Made by a program: the position numbers and the translations under genes
NCBI RefSeq assembly: GCF_030818075.1
Contig: NZ_JAUSZZ010000001.1
Coordinates: 2,108,001-2,172,000 of the forward strand
DNA: 64,000 bases
Direction of reading: 5' to 3'
From: Microbacterium proteolyticum
GTDB lineage: Bacteria; Actinomycetota; Actinomycetes; Actinomycetales; Microbacteriaceae
Notes under the pieces: model-generated
The model's input: the letters and a program-made list of their open reading frames with translations, nothing else
The model's database searches: none
Told to the model about the DNA's origin: nothing
In this document: positions 1 to 8,526 of the stretch, in pieces
Numbering within the stretch: the stretch's first letter is position 1
Layout: every line of letters starts with the position of its first letter

Positions 1-501
1 GAGAACTCCATCGCGGAGAAGCAAGCCAAGCTGCAGGGCGCGCAGGGCGACAAGGCCGTCATGGGGCTACTCGGAGAAGACTGGGCCAGGCAGCAGTCGG
101 CCACCATCCTCACCGAGCTCGCCAGGAACCCCGGCGCGGGTGGCGTCGCCTCCGCGGGTGCCGCCGCAGGCGTTGGTCTGGCTGCAGGTAGCGTCTTCGG
201 GGAGATGGCGACGCAGATGTTCACGCGCCCCGTCCAGCCCGCAGGCGACCCGATGGCAGGCAACGTCGGGCGCAACCGCACCTCGCGCTTCTCGCCCGCT
301 GAGTCTGCCGCGCCGGCCGCTAGCGAGACGTGTCCAGGCTGCGGGGTGAGCGTGGCGGCGGGAGCGAAGTTCTGCCCGGAGTGCGGCAACCGCCTCGCAC
401 CTCAGCAGGTGCCCTGCTCGTGCTGCGGAACTGCCATCGCGAGCACGGCCAAGTTCTGCCCCGAGTGCGGAACGCGGAACGACCAGGGAGCGTCCTCATG
501 A
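1..501 (+). CDS. C-terminal part of SPFH-domain protein with double zinc ribbon (5' end outside window)
   Basis: The frame is open from base 1, so the gene begins before the window. What is visible is a charged helical stretch, a Gly/Ala-rich segment (around bases 140-230) and two C-terminal zinc ribbons, each with paired CPxCG-type knuckles (CPGCG, CPECG, CSCCG, CPECG). This order is typical of the YdjI-like SPFH/virion-core family, whose SPFH domain would lie upstream. These proteins are thought to form membrane-associated oligomers; no enzymatic role is known. The stop overlaps the start of the next gene (ATGA), so the two are probably co-translated. The family call rests on the tail only. 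Confidence 0.7.
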   Translation, partial: ENSIAEKQAKLQGAQGDKAVMGLLGEDWARQQSATILTELARNPGAGGVASAGAAAGVGLAAGSVFGEMATQMFTRPVQPAGDPMAGNVGRNRTSRFSPAESAAPAASETCPGCGVSVAAGAKFCPECGNRLAPQQVPCSCCGTAIASTAKFCPECGTRNDQGASS

Positions 502-1175
502 TCCGCACGATCCTGCGCGCTGTCCTGTGGCTCGTCCCCATCGCCGTCTACGTTGCCATCCTCCTCATCCTCGAGGTAGAGCAGAACGCGACATTCTGGA
601 CGTCCATGCTCCTGTTGGCGTTCGCCTATGTCATGCTTGCCGTCAGCTTCGTCGCCGTGCCGCGCAGTCGGATAGCTGCGATCCTGGCCGCGCCCCTGAT
701 GCTGGTGGCGAGCATCTACGTCGCTGTCGAGCTCATCGCGGCCAGCATCTTCATCTACGTGTCAGACATCCCCTACCCGTGGGTGATCATCACACAGCTG
801 ATCCTGACCGCGATCTTCCTCGTCGTGTTCCTCGCCACCATGTCTTCCAACGAGGCCATCGCCGCCCAGATTGAGACCCAGCACGCCGACGTCCTGGTGA
901 TCAAGAGCGCCGTCACCCGCATCACGGCCCTGGGACGTGTCGCCCACGATCCGCGCCTGGCCAAATCACTGGAAGGGCTGGCCGAGGAGTTCCGCTACAG
1001 CCCTGCGATGCGTTCGAACCAGGTGCGCGAAGTCGACGCGCAGATCGCCGTGCAGCTCAAACGACTGGAGAGCCTCGTCCACGTCCAAGCTTCACAAGAG
1101 GATACCGTCGGCCAAATCGCGGCGATCTCCGGGGCGCTCGCTGCACGTAACGAGGCGATCAAGCTCCGACAATAG
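498..1175 (+). CDS. Predicted four-helix membrane protein with C-terminal coiled cytoplasmic tail
   Basis: The ATG at 498 overlaps the previous stop (ATGA); the frame is open further upstream but those codons lie inside the zinc-ribbon gene. The product is 225 residues. Four hydrophobic segments lie at roughly residues 8-25, 34-52, 59-82 and 93-113. A helical, charged tail of about 110 residues follows. I do not recognise a family. Translational coupling to an SPFH-type scaffold suggests a membrane partner for it, but that is inference from position only. Confidence 0.7.
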   Translation: MIRTILRAVLWLVPIAVYVAILLILEVEQNATFWTSMLLLAFAYVMLAVSFVAVPRSRIAAILAAPLMLVASIYVAVELIAASIFIYVSDIPYPWVIITQLILTAIFLVVFLATMSSNEAIAAQIETQHADVLVIKSAVTRITALGRVAHDPRLAKSLEGLAEEFRYSPAMRSNQVREVDAQIAVQLKRLESLVHVQASQEDTVGQIAAISGALAARNEAIKLRQ

Positions 1176-1429
1176 ACGGCGCCTATCACCAGTACGAGGT
1201 GGATGAGCGACGCCGAGCCCCTGAAGGACCACGTCGCCGAGGGCTTTCGGGCATCCAGGAACGAGCGCTTCACTTTGAGAATCTGGCTGAGCCGCGATCA
1301 CTGCCATACCCGCCCGTAGAGCGAAAGGCGGCGACTGCCCCACGTGAGCTGTGACCTCAAAGGGCGTGAAGGACGGATCGATGACAACTCATCGTCAGTG
1401 CCGGGAGGGCTGGCGGAGAGGATGTCATC

Positions 1430-1618
1430 ATGCCCGGTCCTTGTCCCGGAGAGCTCTGCGAGGACGAACGGTGGGGCACCCGGCAGGAGCTGCGGCTGAC
1501 GATCGTCGTCTGCATCGAGCGGAAGTACCACCGACAGCGAGCCCAGGACACCCTTCACGGGTTGACGCCCATCGCGTTCCTAGCCACGCTAACCGAGCCG
1601 CTCACACTCGCGGCCTGA
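1430..1618 (+). pseudogene. 3' remnant of an IS3-family transposase (OrfB, rve integrase end)
   Basis: This open stretch ends with the classic IS3-type OrfB tail: a WGTRQELRL block, then IERKYHRQR, then LHGLTPIAF, matching the family pattern (T/S)R.E.R..I..YIE..YN..R.H..LG.L.P..F. Only about 50 residues of the integrase core C-terminus remain. The DDE residues, OrfA and inverted repeats are absent. The rest of the gap from 1176 to about 1660 holds no convincing gene. I read this as a decayed insertion sequence at the left edge of the accessory region. The exact 5' limit of the fragment is uncertain. Confidence 0.55.
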
Positions 1619-1697
1619 ACCGAACCTGTCAGCAATTCGATTCTTAGGGCCGTAAAACTTATTGCACGGTGTCTGCCGTCTACGCGATCATCAACGT

Positions 1698-3122
1698 GTG
1701 GGCGACGGCAAGTGGGACAAGGACGATCTCGTCCATGGGGCCACAGAGCGCGGTGAGGAGGTCACCGTCAAGTTCACGAAAGACGGCAACGAGGCCCTCT
1801 TAGCTCGTGGACACGTCCCTGATATCCAAAGCGATATCGACCACGTGCATGTCTGGCACCAAAAAGCCGGTGAGCCGGGGCACCACGACATGCGGCGCAC
1901 GCGGAAGCTTTTCCCCGATGTCAAGGACAACTGGACGGCGGCTCGCGAGGCGAAGGCGCGGCTCATATCGCGGGCCGAACAGCTGGCAACGTCGACAAGC
2001 TGGAAGCAGAGTGGCGACGAGTTTCGGCGTCTACTCGAAGAGTGGAAGTCCGTTGGACGGGGCGAGAGATCCGTGGACAATGCGCAGTGGTCCCAGTTCA
2101 GCGCAGCACGGGATCGATTCAACGCAGCGCGCAACGCATACTTCGAACAGGTCAAGCGGGAGAACGAGGCATCTCGCCGCGAGAAGGAACGAATCATCAG
2201 CCGGGCCGAGGCGCTCGCTCACTCCAGCGACCTGAAGGCGGCTTCAGATGAGCTGAAGCGCCTGATGGACGAATGGAAGCGCGCGGGCCGTGCTGGTAGG
2301 GAGGATGAGCAATCGCTTTGGAGCCGGTTCGAGGCTGCCCGCAACCGCGTACTCGATCGGAAGAAGCAGGAGTTCGAGAAGCGGCAACGAGAGTGGGCCT
2401 CGAACAAGTCGGCCAAGGAACGGCTCGTCGCGCAGGCGGAGTCACTGGCGAACTCATCCGACCTGCGGTCCGCGTCGGACCAGATGCGAAAGCTCGGGGA
2501 GGAGTGGAAGCGGATCGGTCCCTGCGAGAAGGCGGATAACGATCGACTGTGGTCACGGTTCAATCAGGCGCGCACACGCCTCAATGACCGGAAGAAGCAG
2601 GAGTTCGATAAGCGGGAGCGAGAGTGGGCCTCGAACAAGGCGGCGAAGCAGAGACTTGTTTCGCAGATGGAGTCGCTGTCGCACTCGAGCGACTTCCGGG
2701 CGGCCAAGGACCAGGCTCGAACCCTGGATTCGCAGTGGCGTGCCACGGGGCCATGCGCGAAGGCTGACAACGACCAGCTCTGGCAGCAGTACAAGTCGGC
2801 GAAGGATCGCCTGTTCGAGGCGGCGAAGCGGGCCGGCGAACAACGTCGGGCTGAAGCGCGTCAGCGTGCGCAAGACCACGTTTGGCGCTTGGAGGAACAG
2901 CTGAGGAACGTTGAAGCCGCGATCTACAGGGCCAACGAGAATTACTCGCGAGCGCTCTCCGCTCGCTCCCCATCCATGAAGAACCCAAATTGGATGACGA
3001 TCTCTAATAATCACCTCGCGCGCCAGTCCGCAGCTCGTGAGAAACTCGCGTCGCTTGGACAGCGTAAGTCCGAGGTAATCCAGAAACTGATGGATGCGCG
3101 GTCCCGGCTGAACCAGCTCTGA
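1698..3122 (+). CDS. DUF349 tandem-repeat protein, helical
   Basis: This protein has four DUF349-type repeats of about 77 residues. Each runs from an alanine-rich SRAE.LA.SSD helix through an EWK/QWR..G turn to a W..F..AR..... helix. They start near residues 84, 160, 238 and 315 counted from the GTG at 1698. The N-terminal 80 residues are a different small domain (KFTKDGNEALLARG, DHVHVW). The tail (residues 390-474) is coiled coil. DUF349 proteins are long helical rods of unknown mechanism. A TTG at 1662 gives an in-frame start 12 codons earlier; neither has a good ribosome site, so the start is unsure. Only 50 bases separate it from the PIN-domain gene. Base composition is lower in G+C than the core genes to the right. 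Confidence 0.75.
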   Translation: MGDGKWDKDDLVHGATERGEEVTVKFTKDGNEALLARGHVPDIQSDIDHVHVWHQKAGEPGHHDMRRTRKLFPDVKDNWTAAREAKARLISRAEQLATSTSWKQSGDEFRRLLEEWKSVGRGERSVDNAQWSQFSAARDRFNAARNAYFEQVKRENEASRREKERIISRAEALAHSSDLKAASDELKRLMDEWKRAGRAGREDEQSLWSRFEAARNRVLDRKKQEFEKRQREWASNKSAKERLVAQAESLANSSDLRSASDQMRKLGEEWKRIGPCEKADNDRLWSRFNQARTRLNDRKKQEFDKREREWASNKAAKQRLVSQMESLSHSSDFRAAKDQARTLDSQWRATGPCAKADNDQLWQQYKSAKDRLFEAAKRAGEQRRAEARQRAQDHVWRLEEQLRNVEAAIYRANENYSRALSARSPSMKNPNWMTISNNHLARQSAAREKLASLGQRKSEVIQKLMDARSRLNQL

Positions 3123-3172
3123 CCGCTTTGGCTTGTCTTTAAGGAACTGCTCGCCCAGGGGTACAGTGCAAG

Positions 3173-4219
3173 ATGACCGGCCGATCCTGCCGAGAGCGAG
3201 CCTCGCGTGGGTACCGTGAGCCTGTGCTGCATCTCCTCATCGATACATCCACCTGGCTCGATATGGCTCGTCGGCGCGACGGCCAGCGATGGATCGTCGC
3301 GATTCGCGTCCTCGTGCTTCAGAACAAGGTCCGGCTCCTCGTGCCTTCGCTGATCATCGACGAGTTCGAACGCAACCGGGAGCGAATCGAAACGTCCATG
3401 ACTGCCAGCATCGCTCAGCGCTTCAAACAGATTCGGCAAGACCTTCAGGAGTACGGGGGAGAGGACGACGCCCACGCGTACGCCGTCATCGAAGACCTCG
3501 GGAGGCACCTTCCGCTCATCGGAGGGATGACGACGCGCAATTTCGATGAGATCCTCGATCTACTCAGAGCGGGTCACGGTGTCGAGCCCAACGATGAGAC
3601 GCAGGCGCGGGTTGTCGAACGGGGACTTGCCAAGCGTGCGCCGTTCCACCGGGGCAAGAACAGCGTTGCTGACGCGCTGCTCGTTGAGCTCTTTGGCGAG
3701 GCGTCACGAGCTGCCGACCTCGACGCTGATCCGCATGCATTCGTGACCACCAACAGCGATGACTTTTCTCTCGTCGGGGGTGACAAGCGGGAGCCTCATC
3801 CCGACATCGCCGAGCTGTTTGAACCCGTCGGCTCTCACTACCTTCTGGGAGTTGACGGACTCGATACTTACCTGCGAAGCCACTTCGGTAAGGAGATAGA
3901 GGAACTGTTCGCCGACACCGACTTCCAAGAGGAGCCGCGGAGACTTGATGAGATCGTCGCCGCTGAGCAGGAGCTTTTCGACCGGATCTGGTACCACCGC
4001 TCGCTCCAACGCGACTATCGGCTCGAAGCTGATGGCAACCTTGCGGAACTGGAGCGCCACCAGGAAGTCGCCGGACCGGGGCGGGAGCGCTTAGAAGCCA
4101 CGTACGTAGAGTCGGGTCAACGAGGGCCGTACTCCGACTTCGAGCTCGGCATGCTCAACGGCAAGCTGTCGGCTATCCGATGGGTCCTCGGGAGTGAGTG
4201 GGACTTCCTCGATACCTGA
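3173..4219 (+). CDS. PIN-domain (DUF4935-type) putative RNase
   Basis: The N-terminal 190 residues have the PIN nuclease layout. An Asp sits at the end of the first strand (LLIDTSTW), followed by a conserved Glu (SLIIDEFERNRER), then Asp in NSVADALLVELF and Asp in FVTTNSDDFS. Together these acidic residues would bind Mg2+ for RNA cleavage. The spacing and the long helical insertion resemble the DUF4935/PIN_16 group rather than short VapC toxins. A helical C-terminal region of about 150 residues has no match I recognise. The ATG at 3173 is used; a GTG at 3224, just before the first strand, is an alternative. It sits 50 bases after the DUF349 gene on the same strand. No VapB-like antitoxin is present. 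Confidence 0.7.
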   Translation: MTGRSCRERASRGYREPVLHLLIDTSTWLDMARRRDGQRWIVAIRVLVLQNKVRLLVPSLIIDEFERNRERIETSMTASIAQRFKQIRQDLQEYGGEDDAHAYAVIEDLGRHLPLIGGMTTRNFDEILDLLRAGHGVEPNDETQARVVERGLAKRAPFHRGKNSVADALLVELFGEASRAADLDADPHAFVTTNSDDFSLVGGDKREPHPDIAELFEPVGSHYLLGVDGLDTYLRSHFGKEIEELFADTDFQEEPRRLDEIVAAEQELFDRIWYHRSLQRDYRLEADGNLAELERHQEVAGPGRERLEATYVESGQRGPYSDFELGMLNGKLSAIRWVLGSEWDFLDT

Positions 4220-4367
4220 CAACGGTTGACGAGCCAATTGGGTCTCCGCGCGGTCGCGGACGACGCGCTCGGGACTGGGCAACCAACGCCAACCGTAGGA
4301 TCAGCGCCATGGGCGCGAAGCTTGCGCCTGACCACGCACTCACTGCCGAGAGACGAAGAGGGCGCCG
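4220..4367. other. Short gap between PIN gene and unknown gene
   Basis: These 148 bases hold no gene. A purine-rich GAAGAGGGC stretch just before the ATG at 4368 may serve as the ribosome site. Confidence 0.4.
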
Positions 4368-5003
4368 ATGACTCGGACTCCGTCAAAACTGACTGACGCT
4401 CAAGCGAAGAGCATCCTCCTTGACTGGCCCGCCTCTACGTCAGATCTCTGGCCTCCGCCCGGAGGCTCGGGCCGGTGGATCAGGGCGCAGCCAGTTGACG
4501 GCAAAGCGAAGGGCCCACGCCTCGCGTCGCCGGGGGCGAAGCTCTTTGTGACCCAGCCAGATGGACTTTGGGTTTTCTCTAACGGTGGCGACAGTTGCGA
4601 TGTGGTCGGGGTGGAGGTGTGTGGCACCGTGCAGAATCTGGATGACAAGAGATCGCGCTACATGCCGTCAAGCCACAGCATCGTCTTGCAGCTCTCCGAA
4701 TCATGGTGCAGTGAACTCGTGCCCGTTCGAGGAGGCGCCAAGAAGTCGCGACGAGAGGTTCCGGTGACGATGGCAGCGGCTGGTTCCCAGCATTTTTCGG
4801 TTCCTGTTCGCTTCCTGCGAGTTCTCTACGCGCTGCCCAACGCGATCTACAAAAAGTGGGTCCCAGAGCACACCCCGACGGGCTACAAATATTTCTGTCC
4901 GCATTCGTCGTTGGCGAGCTACAACGTGCAGAAGATGCAGGCCTTCCTCAGGAGGATGTCCATTTCATCGCAGTTCTACCTAGATCCGGCAAACGTTAGA
5001 TGA
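4368..5003 (+). CDS. Hypothetical protein, island-specific
   Basis: The product is 211 residues and I recognise no family. It begins with a basic, helix-prone segment, has several Trp and Cys residues (GDSCDVVGVEVCG, ESWCSELVP) and ends with a basic region (YNVQKMQAFLRRM). No signal peptide, membrane segment or catalytic motif is evident. Codon use is mixed, with AAA, AGA and TTT codons that the core genes avoid, which fits recent acquisition. A purine-rich GAAGAGGGC precedes the ATG. Confidence 0.6.
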   Translation: MTRTPSKLTDAQAKSILLDWPASTSDLWPPPGGSGRWIRAQPVDGKAKGPRLASPGAKLFVTQPDGLWVFSNGGDSCDVVGVEVCGTVQNLDDKRSRYMPSSHSIVLQLSESWCSELVPVRGGAKKSRREVPVTMAAAGSQHFSVPVRFLRVLYALPNAIYKKWVPEHTPTGYKYFCPHSSLASYNVQKMQAFLRRMSISSQFYLDPANVR

Positions 5004-5078
5004 GGCTGGGAGGACTCGTGACCCGATCTGGGACTTAGCATGCACGCTGAGGCGCGGCTCTCTTATCGACCGAACTGC

Positions 5079-5696
5079 CTATCCCGCGGTATCAGACGGC
5101 TTCGCGCTGGGCACGTCGTGTAGGTCGGCTGACTCAGCGTTTAGGACGGCGAGCCGGACCTCGTCGTAGGTCAAGCTGATCGGCTGCTCGAAGTCGATGA
5201 AGTGGCCACTGGAGTCCTTCGGGACGCGGCTGACCATGAGGTCACGGACGCGAGTTACTGCATCCATGTTCGCGGCCAGCAGTACCTCTGTGTCACGGCG
5301 CCCCGCGCTGATCAAGAGGCGAGCTTCTTCCCGCTCCAAACCGTCGGGTCGTTCGATACCGCGAAGATACATCTCGATGTCTCCCTTGAAGCTCTTATCG
5401 AGATGGTGATCGAGGAGCGCGTTCTCGGCTGTTGAACCTGCTAGTAAGAACACAAGCGCGTCAGCCTGACGAGGTTGCACCCACTCGGCCGGACGGTCCG
5501 TCAACATCGTCACACCACCAGCAATAACCGACGACGCGCCTCCGGCCCAGGCGACAACCGTCTCGTGAGCAGGACGGATCGTTACATCCCGGAACTCGAA
5601 GTCCAGGAGGATGGCGGCAGCTGCATGTCCCGCCTCATGCGTTGTGATGTGACTTAGCCACCCATGATTTGCACAGGCGTACGCATCCAGCATCAT
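5079..5696 (-). CDS. FtsH/M41-like zinc metalloprotease domain protein without AAA ATPase
   Basis: The zinc site HEAGH lies at residues 20-24. About 70 residues later comes LAGSTAEN and then KGDIEMYLRG, which parallels the GG.AAE... and ..D... segment of FtsH peptidases where the third zinc ligand (Asp) lies. No AAA ATPase domain or membrane segment is present, so this would be a free-standing protease domain of 205 residues. The target is unknown. It is divergent from the RES-domain gene, with 162 bases between the two starts, so they may share regulation. An ImmA-type role (proteolysis of a repressor) is possible but not shown. Confidence 0.65.
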   Translation of the reverse strand: MMLDAYACANHGWLSHITTHEAGHAAAAILLDFEFRDVTIRPAHETVVAWAGGASSVIAGGVTMLTDRPAEWVQPRQADALVFLLAGSTAENALLDHHLDKSFKGDIEMYLRGIERPDGLEREEARLLISAGRRDTEVLLAANMDAVTRVRDLMVSRVPKDSSGHFIDFEQPISLTYDEVRLAVLNAESADLHDVPSAKPSDTAG

Positions 5697-5816
5697 CCGC
5701 TCACCGTACCCTCTGGGCAGTCTGCTCAGCGGGTGACGCCACCTTCAGGAATGGTGTGCCCACCGTTCCGACTGCGCTCAGCGGTCCAGGTCACACGGAA
5801 TCGGTTCGGGCAATCA

Positions 5817-5844
5817 GGCCCCCGCTAAGCGCGGGTCGGGGGCC
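5817..5844. promoter_or_regulatory. Nested hairpin just upstream of the RES gene
   Basis: GGCCCCCG pairs with CGGGGGCC (8 bp), with a smaller CGCT/AGCG stem in the loop. It ends 14 bases before the GTG start at 5859 and no obvious ribosome site follows it. It could act as an attenuating structure or as a protein-binding site. There is no U-run, so it is a poor intrinsic terminator. Confidence 0.35.
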
Positions 5845-5858
5845 GGTACCATCGGCTC

Positions 5859-7118
5859 GTGGAGTTCGCCGAGGGTTACACGGGGTCATCGAAGACAATG
5901 TGTGTCGAGCACGTGACTGACCCTGTGCTGCGACACCAGGTTGAGCCAGATGTTTCCGAGCTGGCGTGCTCCTTCTGTGGGCGGTCCGTGCGCGCAGATG
6001 AGCCTCCGTTTGCTGTGCCGTTGGATTCGATTGGCGACCGCGTATACGAAGTGGCGCTTTGGTTGTATGACAGCTTCGACAACGCGTCGGTTTTCGACAA
6101 TGAGGTCTACGAATCCGGCTTGGAGACAACTGATGTCGTGTGGGACTGCGTGAGCCGCGCGATTGACCCCTTGGTAGTTGACGATGTCGTTGACGCCCTC
6201 AGCGAAGCCATCAGCACACCGGAGTCATGGATACCTGCACGGCTGGAAGACGACCTGACATTCGGATGGGAACAGTTCGCGCAGACTGTCAAGCATGAGT
6301 CGAGGTTCGTGTTTATTGGCTACTCCGGCCGACCCGGCATCGACACAGAACCTCCAGGACGGTTGGCGCGATTCTTGGAGAGCGTGCTCGTCTACGCCGA
6401 CAAGCAAACCCGAATGGTGACGACACTGCCCGCCGGCACTCCCTTGTATCGGGGACGCATGGAGCGCGACGCGCGCAAGACCCGGCGCGACATCGACGAC
6501 GAGCTGAGCAAGAACCTCGGACCGGCCCCCATCGAGAAAGCCGCCGCAGGTCGGATGCAGGCGCAGGGGATTCCGTATCTCTACGCTGGAGACTCCATCC
6601 GTACAACGGTCGCCGAGGTGGCTCTCCACGACGGTAAGAACGACGAAGCGATTGTGGGCCGCTTCGTCACACAACGTGACCTGCGGATCCTGGATTTCAC
6701 CCGGACGCCGGTCATACCGTCCGTGTTCGAGCACGCAGCGCGCCAGCGCTTCTCGTTCACACGATTCGTGGATGCGTTTGTTGACGCCATCACCGCTGGC
6801 GTCTACCAGGATGACTCGCAGGCTGTCTCCTACGCGCCTACGCAGGTGATGACAGAAGCCCTGAGGTGGCTCGCTCCACGCCCCATCGACGGCATCGCCT
6901 TCCCTAGCCATGCGGCGAAGGGTGGCAAGAACTACGCGCTCTTTTTCGGACCTGGCGAAGATTTCGCGACTGAGCCGCCATCCGAGAAGGAACAGAAAGA
7001 ACACAGCAGCCTGTGGCGGACCACATTCGGCCCACGCGTCGCGCCCACTTTTGTGTTGGCAAGAGGCGATGTGACACTGCACAAAGTGTCGCGGAATGTT
7101 CGCGTGACGGCACTCTAG
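5859..7118 (+). CDS. HEPN/RES N-terminal domain plus RES domain protein (putative NAD+-degrading toxin)
   Basis: Residues 15-40 carry a C..H...CSFCG metal-binding motif typical of the HEPN/RES N-terminal domain type 1. A helical HEPN-like region follows (about 55-185). The RES domain spans about 190-370, with YRGR at 197-200, IPYLYAGDS..TTVAEV near 238-254, YAPTQVMTEAL near 325, and FPSHAAKGGKNYALFF. Characterised RES toxins are NAD+ phosphorylases/glycohydrolases that deplete NAD+; the conserved Arg, Tyr and Glu positions appear present. The GTG start has no clear Shine-Dalgarno sequence. The usual RES partner, a DUF2384/Xre antitoxin, is absent here. A defence or abortive role is therefore inference. 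Confidence 0.8.
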   Translation: MEFAEGYTGSSKTMCVEHVTDPVLRHQVEPDVSELACSFCGRSVRADEPPFAVPLDSIGDRVYEVALWLYDSFDNASVFDNEVYESGLETTDVVWDCVSRAIDPLVVDDVVDALSEAISTPESWIPARLEDDLTFGWEQFAQTVKHESRFVFIGYSGRPGIDTEPPGRLARFLESVLVYADKQTRMVTTLPAGTPLYRGRMERDARKTRRDIDDELSKNLGPAPIEKAAAGRMQAQGIPYLYAGDSIRTTVAEVALHDGKNDEAIVGRFVTQRDLRILDFTRTPVIPSVFEHAARQRFSFTRFVDAFVDAITAGVYQDDSQAVSYAPTQVMTEALRWLAPRPIDGIAFPSHAAKGGKNYALFFGPGEDFATEPPSEKEQKEHSSLWRTTFGPRVAPTFVLARGDVTLHKVSRNVRVTAL

Positions 7119-7171
7119 ACCTTGCGGGGATGCAACTGCCTGCAACGCGAGGGGCATGCGAACTGCTGGTA

Positions 7172-7735
7172 TCAAGCGTGGCTTGTAGTCCGGCTGTATC
7201 CCCGACGCTCACGGATGGGGACGTCAACGCTGCGTAGTCCGTTGAGCACGGTCTGCGGATCGAATCCCAACCTGCGCCCGATCGCGGCGGCGGACTTCCC
7301 CTCGCCGTACAGTGCCGCAGCGACCGTGATGTTTGCCTCGCTCATGCGGCGAACCGTCTCAATCCCACGGGAGGCGAGGTGGGTACCCACTGTCTGCCGC
7401 GTGACGCCGAACTGGCGGGCCACATCAGCCACGTTGCCGACTTCGAGGTAACGCGCGACCAGCTCATCTATCTCGGAAGGGCGGAGCTGACGGGCGGATC
7501 GGGCTCGCGGTGCTGCTTGCTTCGGTCTCCGGGACTGCGCAGCCTTCAATACGAGCTCTGAAGGAGGGTGACCGTCGCAATGTTTGGAGTAAGCGTGCAG
7601 TAGGTCCACCACGCGGGTTCTCCCGCGGAACACCACCGAGAACGGCGCCTCAGCGAGGCGCCGTTCGTGTTTCTGGAGGTTCTCATCGCGGCGCGTTCGA
7701 CACCGTGCGCGGATGCGCGGCTGCTCGGTGCCCAC
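7172..7735 (-). pseudogene. Helix-turn-helix C-terminal remnant of a serine recombinase
   Basis: The part that looks conserved is 7172 to about 7627. It has a DLLHAYS..DGHPPSELVLKAA.SRRPKQ segment, then two helix-turn-helix units (VADVARQFGVTRQTVGTHL and SAAAIGRRLGFDPQTVLNGL). I recognise this tail from the extreme C-terminus of actinobacterial site-specific recombinases; the resolvase catalytic domain is missing. Codons above about 7630 overlap a perfect inverted repeat and are probably not coding. It could alternatively be a small stand-alone regulator. It lies exactly where G+C rises back to the core level, as a relic of the integration machinery would. Confidence 0.5.
7641..7665. terminator. 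Perfect 11-bp hairpin
   Basis: AACGGCGCCTC and GAGGCGCCGTT form a perfect 11-bp stem with a 3-base AGC loop. On the plus strand CGTGTTTCTGG follows, a weak T tract. It lies inside the 5' end of the recombinase remnant, which argues that this part of the frame is not translated. Confidence 0.45.
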
Positions 7736-8526
7736 CGCGCCGGCGGCGCCGGGTGGTTGGTCGCGTGGGCGCCGCGGCGCGGGCCGCGTGGGGGCGGTGG
7801 AAGTGGCCCCGGGGCGCCAGAGATGGCCCCGGGGTCACGATGGGATAGGGGCAGCCGCATCTCGCCACGCCGACGCGCGCGCGCCGGGTTCTTCTTCACC
7901 CGGCGGGGCGTTTCGCTACGCGGCCCTTTCGGGCCGCTCCGAGCATCGACGGGGCGTCCTCTCCGTCGAGGCGCCTTTCCTGCCGGCCCCGTCACGAAGA
8001 CCCGGGCGTCCAAGGGGCTTTTCGGGGATGTCTCGACTGCGGAAGGCTCTCGAACGCCGTCAAGCGGGATGGGCGAGCATCCGCTCCCGCCTCCCGCCTC
8101 ACGATCTGTTGCGAGGAGCGAGAAATGGCCCGATCAATGAGCGGCGCTTCGCCGTCGTGCGGTACGTAATGCGCACCAATAAACCACTGAGCGAAGAAGT
8201 CCCGACGTCCTCCAAAAAGACGGCGGTAAACGGAGCAAGTGAAGCCGGGCCGACGTGGAGGAGGGGATCACGCTCGTGATGCCGGCCGGGGCCTCGGCAA
8301 GCGCGACCCCATCGCTTCTCCCTGGTGGCCGATGATTCCGAGAATTGCGCGGCTTTCACGGGGTGTTCCGTCGCTGTCGTCCTCGGGCTCGCGCTGTGGA
8401 AATCACTGCGGCCCTCGAGACCCGGCGCCCGACTCACGGTGCCCAAGGCCCGGTAGGAGTGCGCCGCTTGTGTCCTCGTCGCGCACAAGAAACGAGACGG
8501 CCACATGATTTCGATAATGTCCTTTT
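7736..8526. other. Non-coding boundary region with hairpins and one CCCCGGGG double-palindrome element
   Basis: No convincing gene lies in these 790 bases. At 7803-7838 there is a 36-bp element with two GGCCCCGGGG palindromes, nearly identical (reverse complement) to the core of the tandem array at 24.3 kb. Hairpins lie at 7882-7905 (CGCCGGGT/ACCCGGCG) and 7920-7937 (GCGGCCC/GGGCCGC). A frame from ATG 8028 to 8279 (83 codons) exists but its codon use is unremarkable and I do not call it. A GATAAT at 8513-8518 could be the -10 box for the operon starting at 8527, but no matching -35 is visible. Confidence 0.5.

Noticed and set aside
3173..4219. VapBC-type toxin-antitoxin
   Set aside because: The PIN protein is more than twice the VapC length and no small antitoxin gene precedes it.
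8028..8279. 83-codon frame in the 7.7-8.5 kb gap
   Set aside because: Weak ribosome site, unbiased third positions and no recognisable domain.
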